A stretch of DNA of 64,000 nt from Parabacteroides sp. PFB2-10 (GCF_029893085.1 NZ_JARXWI010000009.1:62001-126000); one strand, 5' to 3'; shown: positions 33,119 through 42,830, counted from the stretch's first letter. The notes: generated from the letters alone by a model not told the origin. A program made the numbers and translations.

Positions 33119-34906
33119 ATGAACACAAACAGATGGAAAGGCGATTGGCCTAAAATTGGTATTCGCCCGACAATTGACGGCCGCATGGGCGGCGTACGCG
33201 AATCATTGGAAGAGCAGACCATGAATATGGCAAAAAGCGTAGTGGATCTTATCTCCTCCACCCTCAAATACCCGGACGGAACGCCGGTGCAATGTATCAT
33301 TGCCGACACGACCATCGGACGCGTTGCCGAAAGTGCTGCCTGCGCCGAGCAATTCAAAAAAGAGAATGTAGCCGTTACCATCAGCGTCACTCCCTGCTGG
33401 TGTTATGGCAGTGAAACGATGGATATGGATCCGCACACCATCAAAGCCGTTTGGGGATTCAACGGAACAGAGCGCCCGGGAGCAGTCTATCTGGCGGCCG
33501 TGCTGGCGGCTCACGCACAGAAAGGGTTACCGGCATTCGGCATCTATGGCCACGATGTGCAGGATATGGGCACGACAGAGATACCGGCTGATGTCACCGA
33601 AAAGCTGTTGCGCTTCTCCCGCGCTGCTATGGCGGTCGCTATTATGCGCGGGAAATCATATCTTTCCATTGGTGCCGTTTGTATGGGTATTGCCGGTTCA
33701 ATCGTCAACCCCGACTTCTTCGAAGAGTATCTGGGTATGCGTTGCGAAGGCATCGACGAGGTGGAAATCATTCGCCGCATGACATTAGGCATCTATGACA
33801 AAGAAGAATTCGAAAAGGCGTTGGCCTGGGCGAAAGCAAACTGTAAGGAGGGCGCAGATACCTGCAACCGCTCTGACTTGCAAAAGAGCCGCGAGGAGAA
33901 AGACCAGGATTGGGAATTCATTGTGAAAATGACCCTGATCGTGCGCGACCTGATGATCGGTAACCCCAAACTCAAAGAGATGGGATTCGGCGAAGAGGCG
34001 TTGGGACACAATGCGCTGGCAGCAGGATTCCAGGGACAACGCCAATGGACCGACTTCTATCCGAACGGCGACTTTACCGAAGCCATCATGAACTCATCGT
34101 TCGACTGGACGGGCGTACGCCAACCGTTTGTATTGGCCACCGAAAACGACGCATTGAACGGAACAGCCATGTTGTTCAGTTACCTATTGACCAATACGGC
34201 GCAGATCTTTGCCGACGTGCGCACCTACTGGAGTCCCGACGCGGTCGAACGGGTTACGGGCAAGAAACTGGAAGGACGTGCGGCAAACGGTATTATCCAC
34301 CTGATCAACTCGGGCGCTGCTTCTCTCGACGGATCGGCTCGTCAGAGCGATGCTGATGGCAATCCGGCCATGAAACCTTTCTGGGAGATCAGTGACAAGG
34401 AGGCACAAGCCTGCTTAGACGCCACCACCTGGGTGCCTGCCAACCGCGAATATTTCCGGGGAGGAGGCTATTCGTCTAAATTTCTGACCCGCGAAGGCAT
34501 GCCCTGCACCATGGTTCGCCTCAATCTGGTGAAAGGACTGGGTCCGGTCTTGCAGATTGCCGAAGGATGGACGGTAGAACTCGATCCGGATGCACACAAA
34601 ATATTAGACGATCGCACCGACAAAGGCTGGCCGACAACCTGGTTTTCGCCGCGCCTGACAGAAAAAGATGCCTTCAAGGATGTTTACTCGGTGATGAACA
34701 ACTGGGGAGCCAACCATGGAGCGATCAGCTACGGACATGTGGGTGCTGACCTGATTACGCTGGCTTCTATGTTGCGTATTCCTGTTTGTATGCACAATGT
34801 AGACGAGAAAGAAATCTTCCGCCCGGCGGCATGGAACGCCTTCGGTATGGATAAAGAGGGAGCAGATTATCGCGCTTGTCAGACTTACGGACCGCTTTAT
34901 AAATAA
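33119..34906 (+). CDS. fucI: L-fucose isomerase
   Basis: Converts L-fucose to L-fuculose (also D-arabinose to D-ribulose), Mn-dependent, cytosolic. 595 residues, close to the 591 of the E. coli enzyme. The N-terminal [20 protein letters not shown] and the blocks [23 protein letters not shown]-like [10 protein letters not shown] and the C-terminal [21 protein letters not shown] match the family. Open frame continues upstream, but ATG 33119 starts the conserved N-terminus. fucP follows by 11 bp. Genes for fuculokinase and fuculose-phosphate aldolase are not in the window. Confidence 0.96.
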   Translation: MNTNRWKGDWPKIGIRPTIDGRMGGVRESLEEQTMNMAKSVVDLISSTLKYPDGTPVQCIIADTTIGRVAESAACAEQFKKENVAVTISVTPCWCYGSETMDMDPHTIKAVWGFNGTERPGAVYLAAVLAAHAQKGLPAFGIYGHDVQDMGTTEIPADVTEKLLRFSRAAMAVAIMRGKSYLSIGAVCMGIAGSIVNPDFFEEYLGMRCEGIDEVEIIRRMTLGIYDKEEFEKALAWAKANCKEGADTCNRSDLQKSREEKDQDWEFIVKMTLIVRDLMIGNPKLKEMGFGEEALGHNALAAGFQGQRQWTDFYPNGDFTEAIMNSSFDWTGVRQPFVLATENDALNGTAMLFSYLLTNTAQIFADVRTYWSPDAVERVTGKKLEGRAANGIIHLINSGAASLDGSARQSDADGNPAMKPFWEISDKEAQACLDATTWVPANREYFRGGGYSSKFLTREGMPCTMVRLNLVKGLGPVLQIAEGWTVELDPDAHKILDDRTDKGWPTTWFSPRLTEKDAFKDVYSVMNNWGANHGAISYGHVGADLITLASMLRIPVCMHNVDEKEIFRPAAWNAFGMDKEGADYRACQTYGPLYK

Positions 34907-34917
34907 GCCTTCCCGAC

Positions 34918-36261
34918 ATGAAAACACAAAAAAAATCATCGTTGCTGACCGGTAGCGACGGGATAAACTACCTGATACCGTTTATCCTCATCACCTTCTG
35001 CTTTGCCCTATGGGGGTTTGCCAACGACATTACCAATCCCATGGTGAAAGCCTTCTCGAAGATTTTCCGCATGAGCGTGACGGATGGTGCTTTGGTGCAG
35101 GTAGCCTTCTACGGAGGCTACTTCGCCATGGCCTTTCCGGCGGCTATGTTTATCCGGAAATACTCCTATAAGGCGGGGATTCTGTTGGGCTTAGGGCTCT
35201 ATGCGATCGGCGCCTTCCTCTTCTTTCCGGCTAAAGCCATAGGCGAATACTATCCGTTTCTCTTTGCCTATTTCATTCTGACCTGCGGGCTCTCTTTCCT
35301 TGAGACAAGTGCCAACCCGTATATTCTGTCGATGGGCACCGAAGAGACGGCCACCCGAAGATTGAATCTGGCACAGTCGTTCAATCCGATGGGCTCGCTG
35401 TTGGGCATGTTTGTTGCCATGAATTTCATTCAGGCGCGACTGAATCCTATGGATACGGCAGAACGGGCATTATTGAATGAAGCTGAATTTGCAGCCGTAA
35501 AGGAGGCCGACCTGTCGGTATTGATCACACCCTATATTATTATTGGCCTGGTCATTCTGGCAATGTTCCTGTTGATCCGCTTCACCAAGATGCCGAAAAA
35601 CCAGGATCAATCGCACAACATCGACTTTCTCCCTACGCTGAAAAGGATATTCTCCCTGCCACGTTACCGGGAAGGGGTGATTGCCCAGTTCTTTTATGTG
35701 GGCGTGCAGATCATGTGTTGGACCTTTATCATTCAATACGGTACCCGCCTGTTTATGGAGCAGGGCATGACAGAAAAAGCGGCGGAGGTATTGTCGCAGA
35801 AATATAATATTGTAGCGATGATCATTTTCTGCGTCAGTCGTTTCATTTGCACCTTCCTGTTGCGCTACCTCAATCCGGGCAAATTGTTGATGATACTGGC
35901 CATGGCCGGAGGGGCTTTCACGTTGGGCGTTATCTTCTTCCAGGACATCAACGGACTCTATTGTCTGGTGGGCATATCCGCCTGTATGTCATTGATGTTC
36001 CCGACCATCTACGGTATTGCGTTGAAAGGCTTGGGCGATGATGCCAAGTTCGGTGCTGCCGGGCTTATCATGGCTATTCTGGGAGGATCAATCCTGCCAC
36101 CGCTTCAGGCTATGATCATCGATCAGGGCGTGTTGTTGGGTATGCCGGCGGTGAATCTGTCGTTCTTCCTGCCTTTTATCTGTTTTATCGTGGTAGCCAT
36201 CTACGGGCGCCGCGCATTTACAGGGTTCGGAAACCGTCTAAAATCCAAAATCGAGGTGTAA
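34918..36261 (+). CDS. fucP: L-fucose:H+ symporter
   Basis: Major-facilitator permease of 447 residues with twelve hydrophobic segments and the FucP hallmark FALWGFANDITNPMVKAFSKIF in the first helix; family motif GLSFLETSANPYI is near residue 125. Imports L-fucose, feeding FucI encoded 11 bp upstream. Its stop codon lies in the left arm of a 14-bp inverted repeat (36257-36308), and a strong terminator follows at 36334-36365. Confidence 0.95.
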   Translation: MKTQKKSSLLTGSDGINYLIPFILITFCFALWGFANDITNPMVKAFSKIFRMSVTDGALVQVAFYGGYFAMAFPAAMFIRKYSYKAGILLGLGLYAIGAFLFFPAKAIGEYYPFLFAYFILTCGLSFLETSANPYILSMGTEETATRRLNLAQSFNPMGSLLGMFVAMNFIQARLNPMDTAERALLNEAEFAAVKEADLSVLITPYIIIGLVILAMFLLIRFTKMPKNQDQSHNIDFLPTLKRIFSLPRYREGVIAQFFYVGVQIMCWTFIIQYGTRLFMEQGMTEKAAEVLSQKYNIVAMIIFCVSRFICTFLLRYLNPGKLLMILAMAGGAFTLGVIFFQDINGLYCLVGISACMSLMFPTIYGIALKGLGDDAKFGAAGLIMAILGGSILPPLQAMIIDQGVLLGMPAVNLSFFLPFICFIVVAIYGRRAFTGFGNRLKSKIEV

Positions 36262-36330
36262 GCAAGAGAGGCTGTTTTTTAGTTAAAATGGGGGTCTCTT
36301 GCTTACACCACGAATGTTAACAAATGTTTA
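36257..36330 (+). repeat. Possible degenerate 3' part of the dispersed element
   Basis: GTGTAAGCAAGAGA (36257-36270) and TCTCTTGCTTACAC (36295-36308) are a perfect 14-bp inverted repeat, then GAATGTTAACAAATG follows. This resembles the terminal hairpin (GTAAGCAAAAC) plus TTTTAACAAAT tail of the 180-bp element. The loop is longer and the core is absent, so kinship is tentative. It overlaps the fucP stop. Confidence 0.45.
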
Positions 36331-36333
36331 TCC

Positions 36334-36365
36334 GCAGGGGTTTTTCTACAAACCCCTGCCTTTTT
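36334..36365 (+). terminator. Rho-independent terminator of fucI-fucP
   Basis: GCAGGGGTTT / AAACCCCTGC stem of ten base pairs with a six-base loop, then five T residues at 36361-36365, 73 bp after the fucP stop. Confidence 0.9.
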
Positions 36366-36427
36366 CCCAATTTTCTCGCACCGAAATAGCAAAATGATAG
36401 TTTGGGATATATTTTTTTCCCCTGCAG

Positions 36428-36455
36428 AGCGACCCTTCTCAGTGTCGCTTTTTTT
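36428..36455 (+). terminator. Weak terminator-like hairpin before the DPP IV gene
   Basis: AGCGAC (36428-36433) and GTCGCT (36444-36449) with a ten-base loop and seven T residues. Just 12 bp before the DPP IV -7 box, so it would isolate that gene from upstream transcription. Confidence 0.6.
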
Positions 36456-36466
36456 AATTAAATCCT

Positions 36467-36474
36467 TACCTTTG
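36467..36474 (+). promoter_or_regulatory. Bacteroidetes -7 box for dpp4-lipA
   Basis: TACCTTTG, 30 bp before the ATG at 36504. Confidence 0.6.
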
Positions 36475-36503
36475 CCAACAGAAATCGAAAATAACAGAAA
36501 AAC

Positions 36504-38678
36504 ATGAAAAAGACAGCCATAAACATCCTACTAAGTCTATTGGTCATAACTGGTGCATGGGCGCAGCAAGGAACCCAACGCATCAATCTACATGAAATAA
36601 TAAACGGCGAGTTCCGCCAAACAACGGCTATCGGAGAAATGCGCTCCCTGCCCGACGGAGAGCACTATACCGCCATGAACCCGGAACGGACGATGATCGT
36701 TCGCTATGCCTACCGCACAGGGCAACCGGTCGACACCCTGTTTAATACCGCTACCGCCCGTGAATGCAGCTTCGATACCTTCCAGGGGTATCAGATAGCC
36801 TCCACAGGACACCGCGTCCTGGTATGGCGCGAACGGGAAGCGATCTACCGCCGCTCGTGGAAGGCGGAGTTCTATGATTACGACGTGCGCCGCAACTACG
36901 TCAAACCGTTAAGCGATACGGGCAAGAAACTGATGATCCCGACCTTCTCTCCTGACGGACGGATGTGTGCTTATGTGATCGACAATAATATCTGGTTAAA
37001 GAAATTCGATTTCGATACGGAGATACAGGTGACCAACGATGGAGAGGCTAATAAGATCCTGAATGGCATTACCGACTGGGTCTATGAAGAGGAGTTTGCC
37101 GTTACGAACCTGATGGCCTGGTCGCCCGACAACGAGCAACTGGCGTTCGTTCGTTTCGACGAATCGGCTGTTCCCGAATACAAAATGCAAATGTATGGCG
37201 ACGGACTCTATCCGGTCACCTACGACTTCAAATACCCAAAAGCCGGACAACGCAACTCACGGGTAACGCTTCACGCCTACAATGTCAATTCGAAAGACAC
37301 CAAAAAGCTCGACGTCCCCGTGGATGAAGAGAGCTATATTCCCCGCATTCTGTTCACGACCCATTCGGATCAGTTGGCTGTTTTGACCCTGAACCGCCAT
37401 CAGAACCTCTTCAATATGTATTACGCCAATCCGAAAAGCGGTGTGTTCCGCCTGATTCTGCGCGAAGAGAACAAAGCGTATATCGATTCGGAATGGTTGT
37501 ATTCCCTCACGTTCACAGCGAATGGATTCTATTATGTCAGCGAACAAGACGGCTATGCCCACCTCTACCAGTATTCCCCCACCGGCGTGATGCAACGCCA
37601 GATCACACAAGGAAACTGGGACGTGACAGCTTTCCTGGGCATCCATGAGGCAACGAATACGGTTTATTATCAGTCGGCCGAAGAGAGTCCGCTGCGCCGT
37701 TCGGTCTACAGTATCGATGCCAAAGGCAATAAAACAAAGCTATCCGTACAGGAAGGAACCAACAATGCGGCATTCAATAGCAACTTTACCTATTTTGTCA
37801 ATACCTATTCAAGCGTACAGACACCGGCACGCATCACCGTACATGAAACCAAATCGCGGAAAGAGCTGCGCGTATTGCAAAACAATGAAGCCCTGAAAAC
37901 GAAACTCGCTCAATACGCTTTCTCGCCGAAAGAGTTTATGACCATTGAGACTGCTTCGGGTATCGAATTGAATGCCTGGATGGTGAAACCGGCCAACTTC
38001 GATCCTTCCCGCCAGTATCCGGTGTTGATGACCCAATACAGCGGGCCTAATTCGCAAGAGGTGCTCGACCGGTACGGCATGGATTGGGAACACTACCTGG
38101 CAGCCAACGGCATCATCGTTGTCGCAGTAGACGGACGTGGCACAGGCGCCCGTGGCGAAGCTTTCCGCAAATGCACCTATCTCCGCATGGGCGAACTCGA
38201 ATCGCGCGATCAGGTAGAGGCGGCGCAGGCGTTAGGCAAACTGCCCTATATCGATGCCAAACGCATAGCTATCTACGGATGGAGCTTCGGCGGATACAAC
38301 ACCCTGATGGCAATGACTACCGGAGACGGCACCTTCAAAGCAGGTATTGCCGTTGCCCCACCGACCGATTGGAAGTTCTATGACACGATCTATACGGAAC
38401 GTTTCATGCGCACGCCGCAGGAAAACTTTGAAGGGTATGCCCTCACCTCTCCTTTAGAGAGAGCTGCCGACCTGCAGGGTAAATTATTGCTTATCCACGG
38501 AACGGCCGACGACAACGTGCATTTTGCCCAGTCGATGGTCTATGCCGAAGCCCTGGTGCAAGCCGGTAAGCAGTTCGATATGCATATCTACAAAGACCGC
38601 AACCATGGTATCTCCGGAGGAAATACCCGTTTGCATCTCTATACTAAAATCTGTAATTTCCTCTTCGATAATCTATAA
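36504..38678 (+). CDS. Secreted S9 dipeptidyl peptidase IV
   Basis: Cleaves X-Pro (and X-Ala) dipeptides from peptide N-termini in the periplasm or outside. 724 residues: signal peptide (about 1-20, ending AWAQ), a beta-propeller with the DPP4_N family features and the EEF substrate-clamp motif (WVYEEEFAVT near residue 192), and a C-terminal alpha/beta-hydrolase. The triad is readable: Ser594 in GWSFGG, Asp669/670 in GTADDNV and His701 in DRNHGI. Homologues in Porphyromonas (DPPIV) support growth on peptides. lipA starts 5 bp after the stop, a functionally unrelated but probably co-transcribed gene. Confidence 0.95.
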   Translation: MKKTAINILLSLLVITGAWAQQGTQRINLHEIINGEFRQTTAIGEMRSLPDGEHYTAMNPERTMIVRYAYRTGQPVDTLFNTATARECSFDTFQGYQIASTGHRVLVWREREAIYRRSWKAEFYDYDVRRNYVKPLSDTGKKLMIPTFSPDGRMCAYVIDNNIWLKKFDFDTEIQVTNDGEANKILNGITDWVYEEEFAVTNLMAWSPDNEQLAFVRFDESAVPEYKMQMYGDGLYPVTYDFKYPKAGQRNSRVTLHAYNVNSKDTKKLDVPVDEESYIPRILFTTHSDQLAVLTLNRHQNLFNMYYANPKSGVFRLILREENKAYIDSEWLYSLTFTANGFYYVSEQDGYAHLYQYSPTGVMQRQITQGNWDVTAFLGIHEATNTVYYQSAEESPLRRSVYSIDAKGNKTKLSVQEGTNNAAFNSNFTYFVNTYSSVQTPARITVHETKSRKELRVLQNNEALKTKLAQYAFSPKEFMTIETASGIELNAWMVKPANFDPSRQYPVLMTQYSGPNSQEVLDRYGMDWEHYLAANGIIVVAVDGRGTGARGEAFRKCTYLRMGELESRDQVEAAQALGKLPYIDAKRIAIYGWSFGGYNTLMAMTTGDGTFKAGIAVAPPTDWKFYDTIYTERFMRTPQENFEGYALTSPLERAADLQGKLLLIHGTADDNVHFAQSMVYAEALVQAGKQFDMHIYKDRNHGISGGNTRLHLYTKICNFLFDNL

Positions 38679-38683
38679 ACACC

Positions 38684-39532
38684 ATGAGCGTGCCACATGT
38701 TAAGAAGCCTGACTGGTTAAAGATCCGGTTAGGCGGGAATGATAATTTCACCCGTACGAAAAGCATTGTCGAATCCCATTGCCTGCATACAATATGTACC
38801 AGCGGGAAATGCCCGAATATGGGCGAATGTTGGAGCCGGGGCACGGCCACCTTTATGATCGGAGGGGATATATGCACCCGTTCCTGCCGTTTTTGTAACA
38901 CACAGACCGGACGACCTCTTCCGCTCAATCCGCAGGAACCGCAGCATGTAGCCGAGAGCATCCGCCTGATGGAGCTGAAACACGCAGTGATTACCTCCGT
39001 CGACCGCGACGATCTGCCCGACGGAGGCGCTGCCCACTGGGCGGCTACCATACGCGCCATCAAGCAGCTCAATCCGCAAACAACGGTAGAGGTATTGATT
39101 CCCGACTTTCAGGGCAAATTAGATCTGGTCGATATCGTGATCGAAGCCGCTCCGGAAATCATCTCCCATAATATGGAAACCATACGACGCCTTACGCCGG
39201 AGGTTAGGAGCGCCGCCAAATACGACGTCAGCCTCTCGGTGCTTCGCCATATAGCCGCCAACGACATCACCGCCAAAACGGGTATTATGGTCGGCCTGGG
39301 TGAAACAGAAAACGAAGTATATGAATTGATGGACGACGTTTTGGCAGCCGATGTTTCCGTGTTGACCATCGGACAGTACCTGCAGCCTTCCCGTAAAAAT
39401 CTTCCTGTCAGTGAATATGTTACACCTGAACAGTTTGAGGTGTACCGGGAAGTCGCCCTAAAGAAAGGATTTGCCAAAGTAGAAAGCGCCCCTTTAGTTC
39501 GCTCTTCCTATCATGCAGAAAATCATATTTGA
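38684..39532 (+). CDS. lipA: Lipoyl synthase
   Basis: Radical-SAM enzyme that inserts two sulfurs into octanoyl groups on lipoyl domains. 282 residues. The auxiliary cluster C38-x4-C43-x5-C49 and the radical-SAM cluster C64-x3-C68-x2-C71 are both present, as is the C-terminal RSSYHA motif. lipB is not in the window. It follows the DPP IV gene by 5 bp. Confidence 0.97.
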   Translation: MSVPHVKKPDWLKIRLGGNDNFTRTKSIVESHCLHTICTSGKCPNMGECWSRGTATFMIGGDICTRSCRFCNTQTGRPLPLNPQEPQHVAESIRLMELKHAVITSVDRDDLPDGGAAHWAATIRAIKQLNPQTTVEVLIPDFQGKLDLVDIVIEAAPEIISHNMETIRRLTPEVRSAAKYDVSLSVLRHIAANDITAKTGIMVGLGETENEVYELMDDVLAADVSVLTIGQYLQPSRKNLPVSEYVTPEQFEVYREVALKKGFAKVESAPLVRSSYHAENHI

Positions 39533-39569
39533 CATAAACATTTATCCTCTACAACTGTTATTTATAGGG

Positions 39570-39575
39570 AGGAGG
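39570..39575 (+). promoter_or_regulatory. Strong Shine-Dalgarno site
   Basis: AGGAGG inside a GGGAGGAGGG run, ten bases before the ATG at 39586. Most genes here have A-rich leaders without it, so the match is notable and supports this start. Confidence 0.6.
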
Positions 39576-39585
39576 GATTGTTGTA

Positions 39586-40737
39586 ATGAATAAAATCAAA
39601 AGAAGTGTACAAAATCAAGCAGTAGGGTTGATTCCAATCCTATTGTTTATGTTTTTGGATAATTTCTTTTCCTACCGGTTATCATTCATCATTGCCGTCG
39701 TTTTCTGCATCTTCTGTTTGGGACTTTACCGGATGTTAAGCAATGACAAAGTCTATCAGTTCCTGTTGTTGCCTGCCTCCGCCACGCTCATACTCTATGT
39801 CCTGTTCATTTTACTCAAATTAGATCCGGTTTTGTTCGGCTATTCGCCGGTACTTGTCGAGGTGTTGTTTGTGGTTGTATTGGCTATTATCGGCTTCTCC
39901 AAGCGCACCATGCTCCGGCGTATCCGCGAGTCGAAGGCTCCGACCTATAAACGCACCCTGATGCGCACCGCGTTGAATGAGTTCTATTTCCTGGTTCCCC
40001 TCGTACAAAACCTCTACACACTACATTTGTTTGTGATCCTTTTCTTCACCCTTTTGCCGGAGTCGATGCAAAATCCGCATTTCGAACACTTCCTTTACCG
40101 TTATCTGGGGATTGTCATCGGGGTGGCTATCATCGTTTACGAGCAGATACGCATCTCCTGGATGCATGGAAGCCTGAAAAAAGAGATGTGGTTGCCGGTA
40201 TTGGATGAGAAAGGAAAGGTCGTAGGATGTATTGCCCGTTCGGTCAGCCGCACCTCGCCCAAGAAATATTACCATCCGATCGTGCGCATTGCTGTGATTT
40301 ACAATGGCATGCTCTATCTGGTGAAACGCCCGAAGACCGATTATGTCTCACCTGAAACGCTCGATTATCCTCTTCACGCCTATGTTCTCTTCCGGCATAC
40401 TATTGAAAATACGGTCAAAGAGATCATCGGACGGCATATCGGGAAACCCATCGAATCGCGTTTCTTAGTTCGTTATACGCACGAAGATAAAAAGGTAAAA
40501 CACTTAGTCTCCCTGCATGTAATCACTATTCGGGATGAAGCGGTCATGAAATCGCTTATGCAGTCGCATGGAAAACTATGGACCATGAAGCAGATAGAAG
40601 AGAATATGGGCAAAGGCGTATTCAGCAGCTATTTCGAATCCGAATATCCTTACCTGAAGAATACCGTCTTATTTGCCGAGAACTACTCCCAACTTCGTAC
40701 CAACGAAGAAAAAGACCCCGACTTGCGGGGCGCCTAA
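39586..40737 (+). CDS. Membrane protein with degenerate Nudix-like C-terminal domain
   Basis: 383 residues. Residues 15-205 hold about six hydrophobic segments (GLIPILLFMFLDNFF, YQFLLLPASATLILYVLFILL, LVEVLFVVVLAIIGF, YLGIVIGVAIIVYEQI). From about 210 the sequence looks like a soluble Nudix fold: WLPVLDEKGKVVGCIARSVSR, IVRIAVIYNGMLYLVKRP, then LDYPLHAYVLFRHTIENTVKEIIGRHIG, which aligns with the Nudix box but lacks its REUXEE glutamates. So a sensor or binding role, not hydrolysis, is likely. The AGGAGG at 39570-39575, 10 bp before the ATG, is an unusually good Shine-Dalgarno for this phylum. Ends overlapping the convergent phosphoesterase by 4 bp. Confidence 0.78.
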   Translation: MNKIKRSVQNQAVGLIPILLFMFLDNFFSYRLSFIIAVVFCIFCLGLYRMLSNDKVYQFLLLPASATLILYVLFILLKLDPVLFGYSPVLVEVLFVVVLAIIGFSKRTMLRRIRESKAPTYKRTLMRTALNEFYFLVPLVQNLYTLHLFVILFFTLLPESMQNPHFEHFLYRYLGIVIGVAIIVYEQIRISWMHGSLKKEMWLPVLDEKGKVVGCIARSVSRTSPKKYYHPIVRIAVIYNGMLYLVKRPKTDYVSPETLDYPLHAYVLFRHTIENTVKEIIGRHIGKPIESRFLVRYTHEDKKVKHLVSLHVITIRDEAVMKSLMQSHGKLWTMKQIEENMGKGVFSSYFESEYPYLKNTVLFAENYSQLRTNEEKDPDLRGA

Positions 40738-41222
40738 ACGATCTCAATCACCTCCAGGTCTTTGATCTGATCTCCGTCGATCACAAAGCGCACCAGCGTG
40801 CGTATCTGATGCAGCCCGCTTTTTCCGGCTGCTCCCGGATTGATATGCAGACACTTCAAGGCGTTGTCATACATCACCTTCAGTATATGCGAATGTCCCG
40901 AGATAAACAGTGTCGGTTGATAAGCCAATAGTTCCTGCTTGATGCCCGGCGCATAGCGGTTGGGGTATCCACCAATATGGGTCATCATCACACGTACCTG
41001 TTCCACCTCGAACTTCGCGATCAGCGGAAATTGCTGCCGAAGCGACTGGCCGTCGATATTGCCAAACACTGCGCGTAACGGTTTGATTTGCGCCAGACGC
41101 CAGGCCACATTGTCGGAACCGATATCGCCTGCATGCCATATCTCATCACAGGCCTTAAAATACGCTTCGTACTTCTCATCCCACCACGCATGTGTGTCTG
41201 AAAGCAATCCTATCTTTTTCAT
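40734..41222 (-). CDS. YfcE/MJ0936-type metallophosphodiesterase
   Basis: 162 residues, calcineurin-like fold with all metal motifs: SDTHAW (D9, H11), HAGDIGSD, FGNIDGQ, MMTHIGGYP and GHSHILK. Family members hydrolyse artificial phosphodiesters and some 2',3'-cyclic nucleotides; the physiological substrate is unknown. Alone on its strand with its own -7 box (41251-41258). The 3' end overlaps the plus-strand gene by 4 bp. Confidence 0.92.
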   Translation of the reverse strand: MKKIGLLSDTHAWWDEKYEAYFKACDEIWHAGDIGSDNVAWRLAQIKPLRAVFGNIDGQSLRQQFPLIAKFEVEQVRVMMTHIGGYPNRYAPGIKQELLAYQPTLFISGHSHILKVMYDNALKCLHINPGAAGKSGLHQIRTLVRFVIDGDQIKDLEVIEIV

Positions 41223-41250
41223 CTGTCGATCTCTTCTTTTTCTGTCCGGG

Positions 41251-41258
41251 CAAATGTA
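41251..41258 (-). promoter_or_regulatory. Bacteroidetes -7 box for the phosphodiesterase gene
   Basis: TACATTTG on the minus strand, 29 bp before the ATG. Confidence 0.6.
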
Positions 41259-41330
41259 CGTTAAAACGGTTTTCCCGGCAAATCCATATTCGCTTCCTCG
41301 AGACAGCAGAGCAGGTTACACGAAAATTTG

Positions 41331-41338
41331 TATCTTTG
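41331..41338 (+). promoter_or_regulatory. Bacteroidetes -7 box for patB
   Basis: TATCTTTG, 36 bp before the ATG at 41374. Confidence 0.6.
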
Positions 41339-41373
41339 GCTCCCATCTTAAGGACATTACACAGGGATACAAT

Positions 41374-42552
41374 ATGAAACAATACCATTTTGATGAAGTG
41401 ATTGAGCGCCATGCCACCTCATCAGTTAAATACGATCAGTTGAAAGAGGTGTTTGGAAGCGATGATCTTCTTCCCCTATGGGTTGCCGATATGGATTTCC
41501 GCACGCCGGACTTTATAGTAGACGCCCTACGCAAACGTTGCGCACATGAGGTGTTCGGATACACCTTTGCCTCCGACGACTATTACAATAGCATTCTGGC
41601 CTGGCTGGATTATAAATATGGTTGGCGCGTCGAACGCGACTGGATCAGTTACATCCCCGGGATCGTCAAAGGCATCTCGTTTGTCGTCGATTGTTTTTCG
41701 AACGAAGGAGACAAAATAATCATACAACCGCCTGTCTATCATCCGTTCCGTTTGATCCCCGAAGGCATGGGACGCGAGGTGGTCTATAACCCACTCCGCC
41801 TGACGCAAGATGGGTATGAAATGGATTTCGAACAGTTGGAAACCCTGGTGGATGAAAAATGTAAGATTTTCATTCTTTGCAGCCCACACAACCCGGGAGG
41901 AATCGTTTGGCCGAAAGAAACCTTGATGCGATTAGCCGATTTCTGCCATAAACATCATATCCTTGTTATCTCCGATGAGATACATGCCGAGATGACCTTC
42001 CCGGGCAATAAACACATTCCCTTCTCGGCTCTGTCCGAAGCCGCTGCTGCCAACAGTATCAGCTTTATGGCTCCCAGCAAGACATTCAACATCGCAGGGA
42101 TCGTATCCTCCTATGCCGTCGTACCTGATCCCGCTGTGCGCGAAAAGTTCTTTGCCTACCTGCACGCCCGTGAACTGAACGCCGGAACGATCTTTGCCTA
42201 CGAAGCTACGATCGCCGCCTATACCTACGGAGCGGAATGGCTCCAGCAGATGCGCCAATATGTGATGCGCAATGTTGACTATGTCGATGAATATCTCCAA
42301 AAACATATCCCGCAAATCAAGGTCTACCGCCCGCAAGCCTCTTTCCTCTTATGGCTCGACTGCCACGGATTAGGTATGAAACAGGAGGCACTTGTCGCAT
42401 TTTTCATACAAAAAGCCAAATTAGCCTTGAACGACGGCAGTATGTTCGGCACCGAAGGCGAAGGATTTATGCGCATGAATATCGGCTGTCCGCGTTCTGT
42501 TATCGACAAAGCGTTGCAACAGCTTGAAAAAGCGGTAGCCGATCTGGGATAA
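41374..42552 (+). CDS. PatB/MalY-type PLP-dependent cystathionine beta-lyase
   Basis: 392 residues, fold type I aminotransferase family. The start MKQYHFDEVIERHATSSVKYD and LPLWVADMDFRTPDFI are typical of the PatB/MalY group, which cleaves cystathionine or cysteine and may also regulate transcription. CSPHNPGG and SDEIHAEM are the PLP-binding Asn and Asp blocks and the catalytic Lys lies in the MAPSKTFNIAG motif near residue 235. The frame extends far upstream, but the ATG at 41374 behind the -7 box at 41331 is the natural start. Function between lyase and aminotransferase cannot be settled by reading. Confidence 0.9.
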   Translation: MKQYHFDEVIERHATSSVKYDQLKEVFGSDDLLPLWVADMDFRTPDFIVDALRKRCAHEVFGYTFASDDYYNSILAWLDYKYGWRVERDWISYIPGIVKGISFVVDCFSNEGDKIIIQPPVYHPFRLIPEGMGREVVYNPLRLTQDGYEMDFEQLETLVDEKCKIFILCSPHNPGGIVWPKETLMRLADFCHKHHILVISDEIHAEMTFPGNKHIPFSALSEAAAANSISFMAPSKTFNIAGIVSSYAVVPDPAVREKFFAYLHARELNAGTIFAYEATIAAYTYGAEWLQQMRQYVMRNVDYVDEYLQKHIPQIKVYRPQASFLLWLDCHGLGMKQEALVAFFIQKAKLALNDGSMFGTEGEGFMRMNIGCPRSVIDKALQQLEKAVADLG

Positions 42553-42646
42553 ATTACCCCATTCCAAACCGACAAAACCGAAAGAATTTCTGCTCTTTAC
42601 GAATTTTGTAAGATGAGAAGATCTCTTCTCACACCCCCGTTATTCC

Positions 42647-42830
42647 CAAATGTTAAAATACGGATTGTAAGTAAAACACCCCCTTTTGCTTACAATCCGG
42701 TATGTTAAAAAGTGTTTCTCCCGGGAGTTTGTCTCCGAAGTCCCGCTTTTTTGCGCGCAAAGTCCTGCCGAAATTACAAATCGTAAATGGAGGGTTTCGT
42801 CAGAAATAGGCGATTTAACGTCTATTCACA
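42647..42830 (-). repeat. Dispersed intergenic element, copy C (reverse)
   Basis: The only copy on the minus strand. On the plus strand it starts with CAAATGTTAA (42647-42656), the end of the element, then the hairpin (42667-42693), CTCCCGGGAG, TTTGCGCGCAAA and GAAATTACAAATCGTAAA. One stem pair is a T-G wobble in plus-strand sense. It lies between two plus-strand genes, patB and blaI. Confidence 0.9.
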
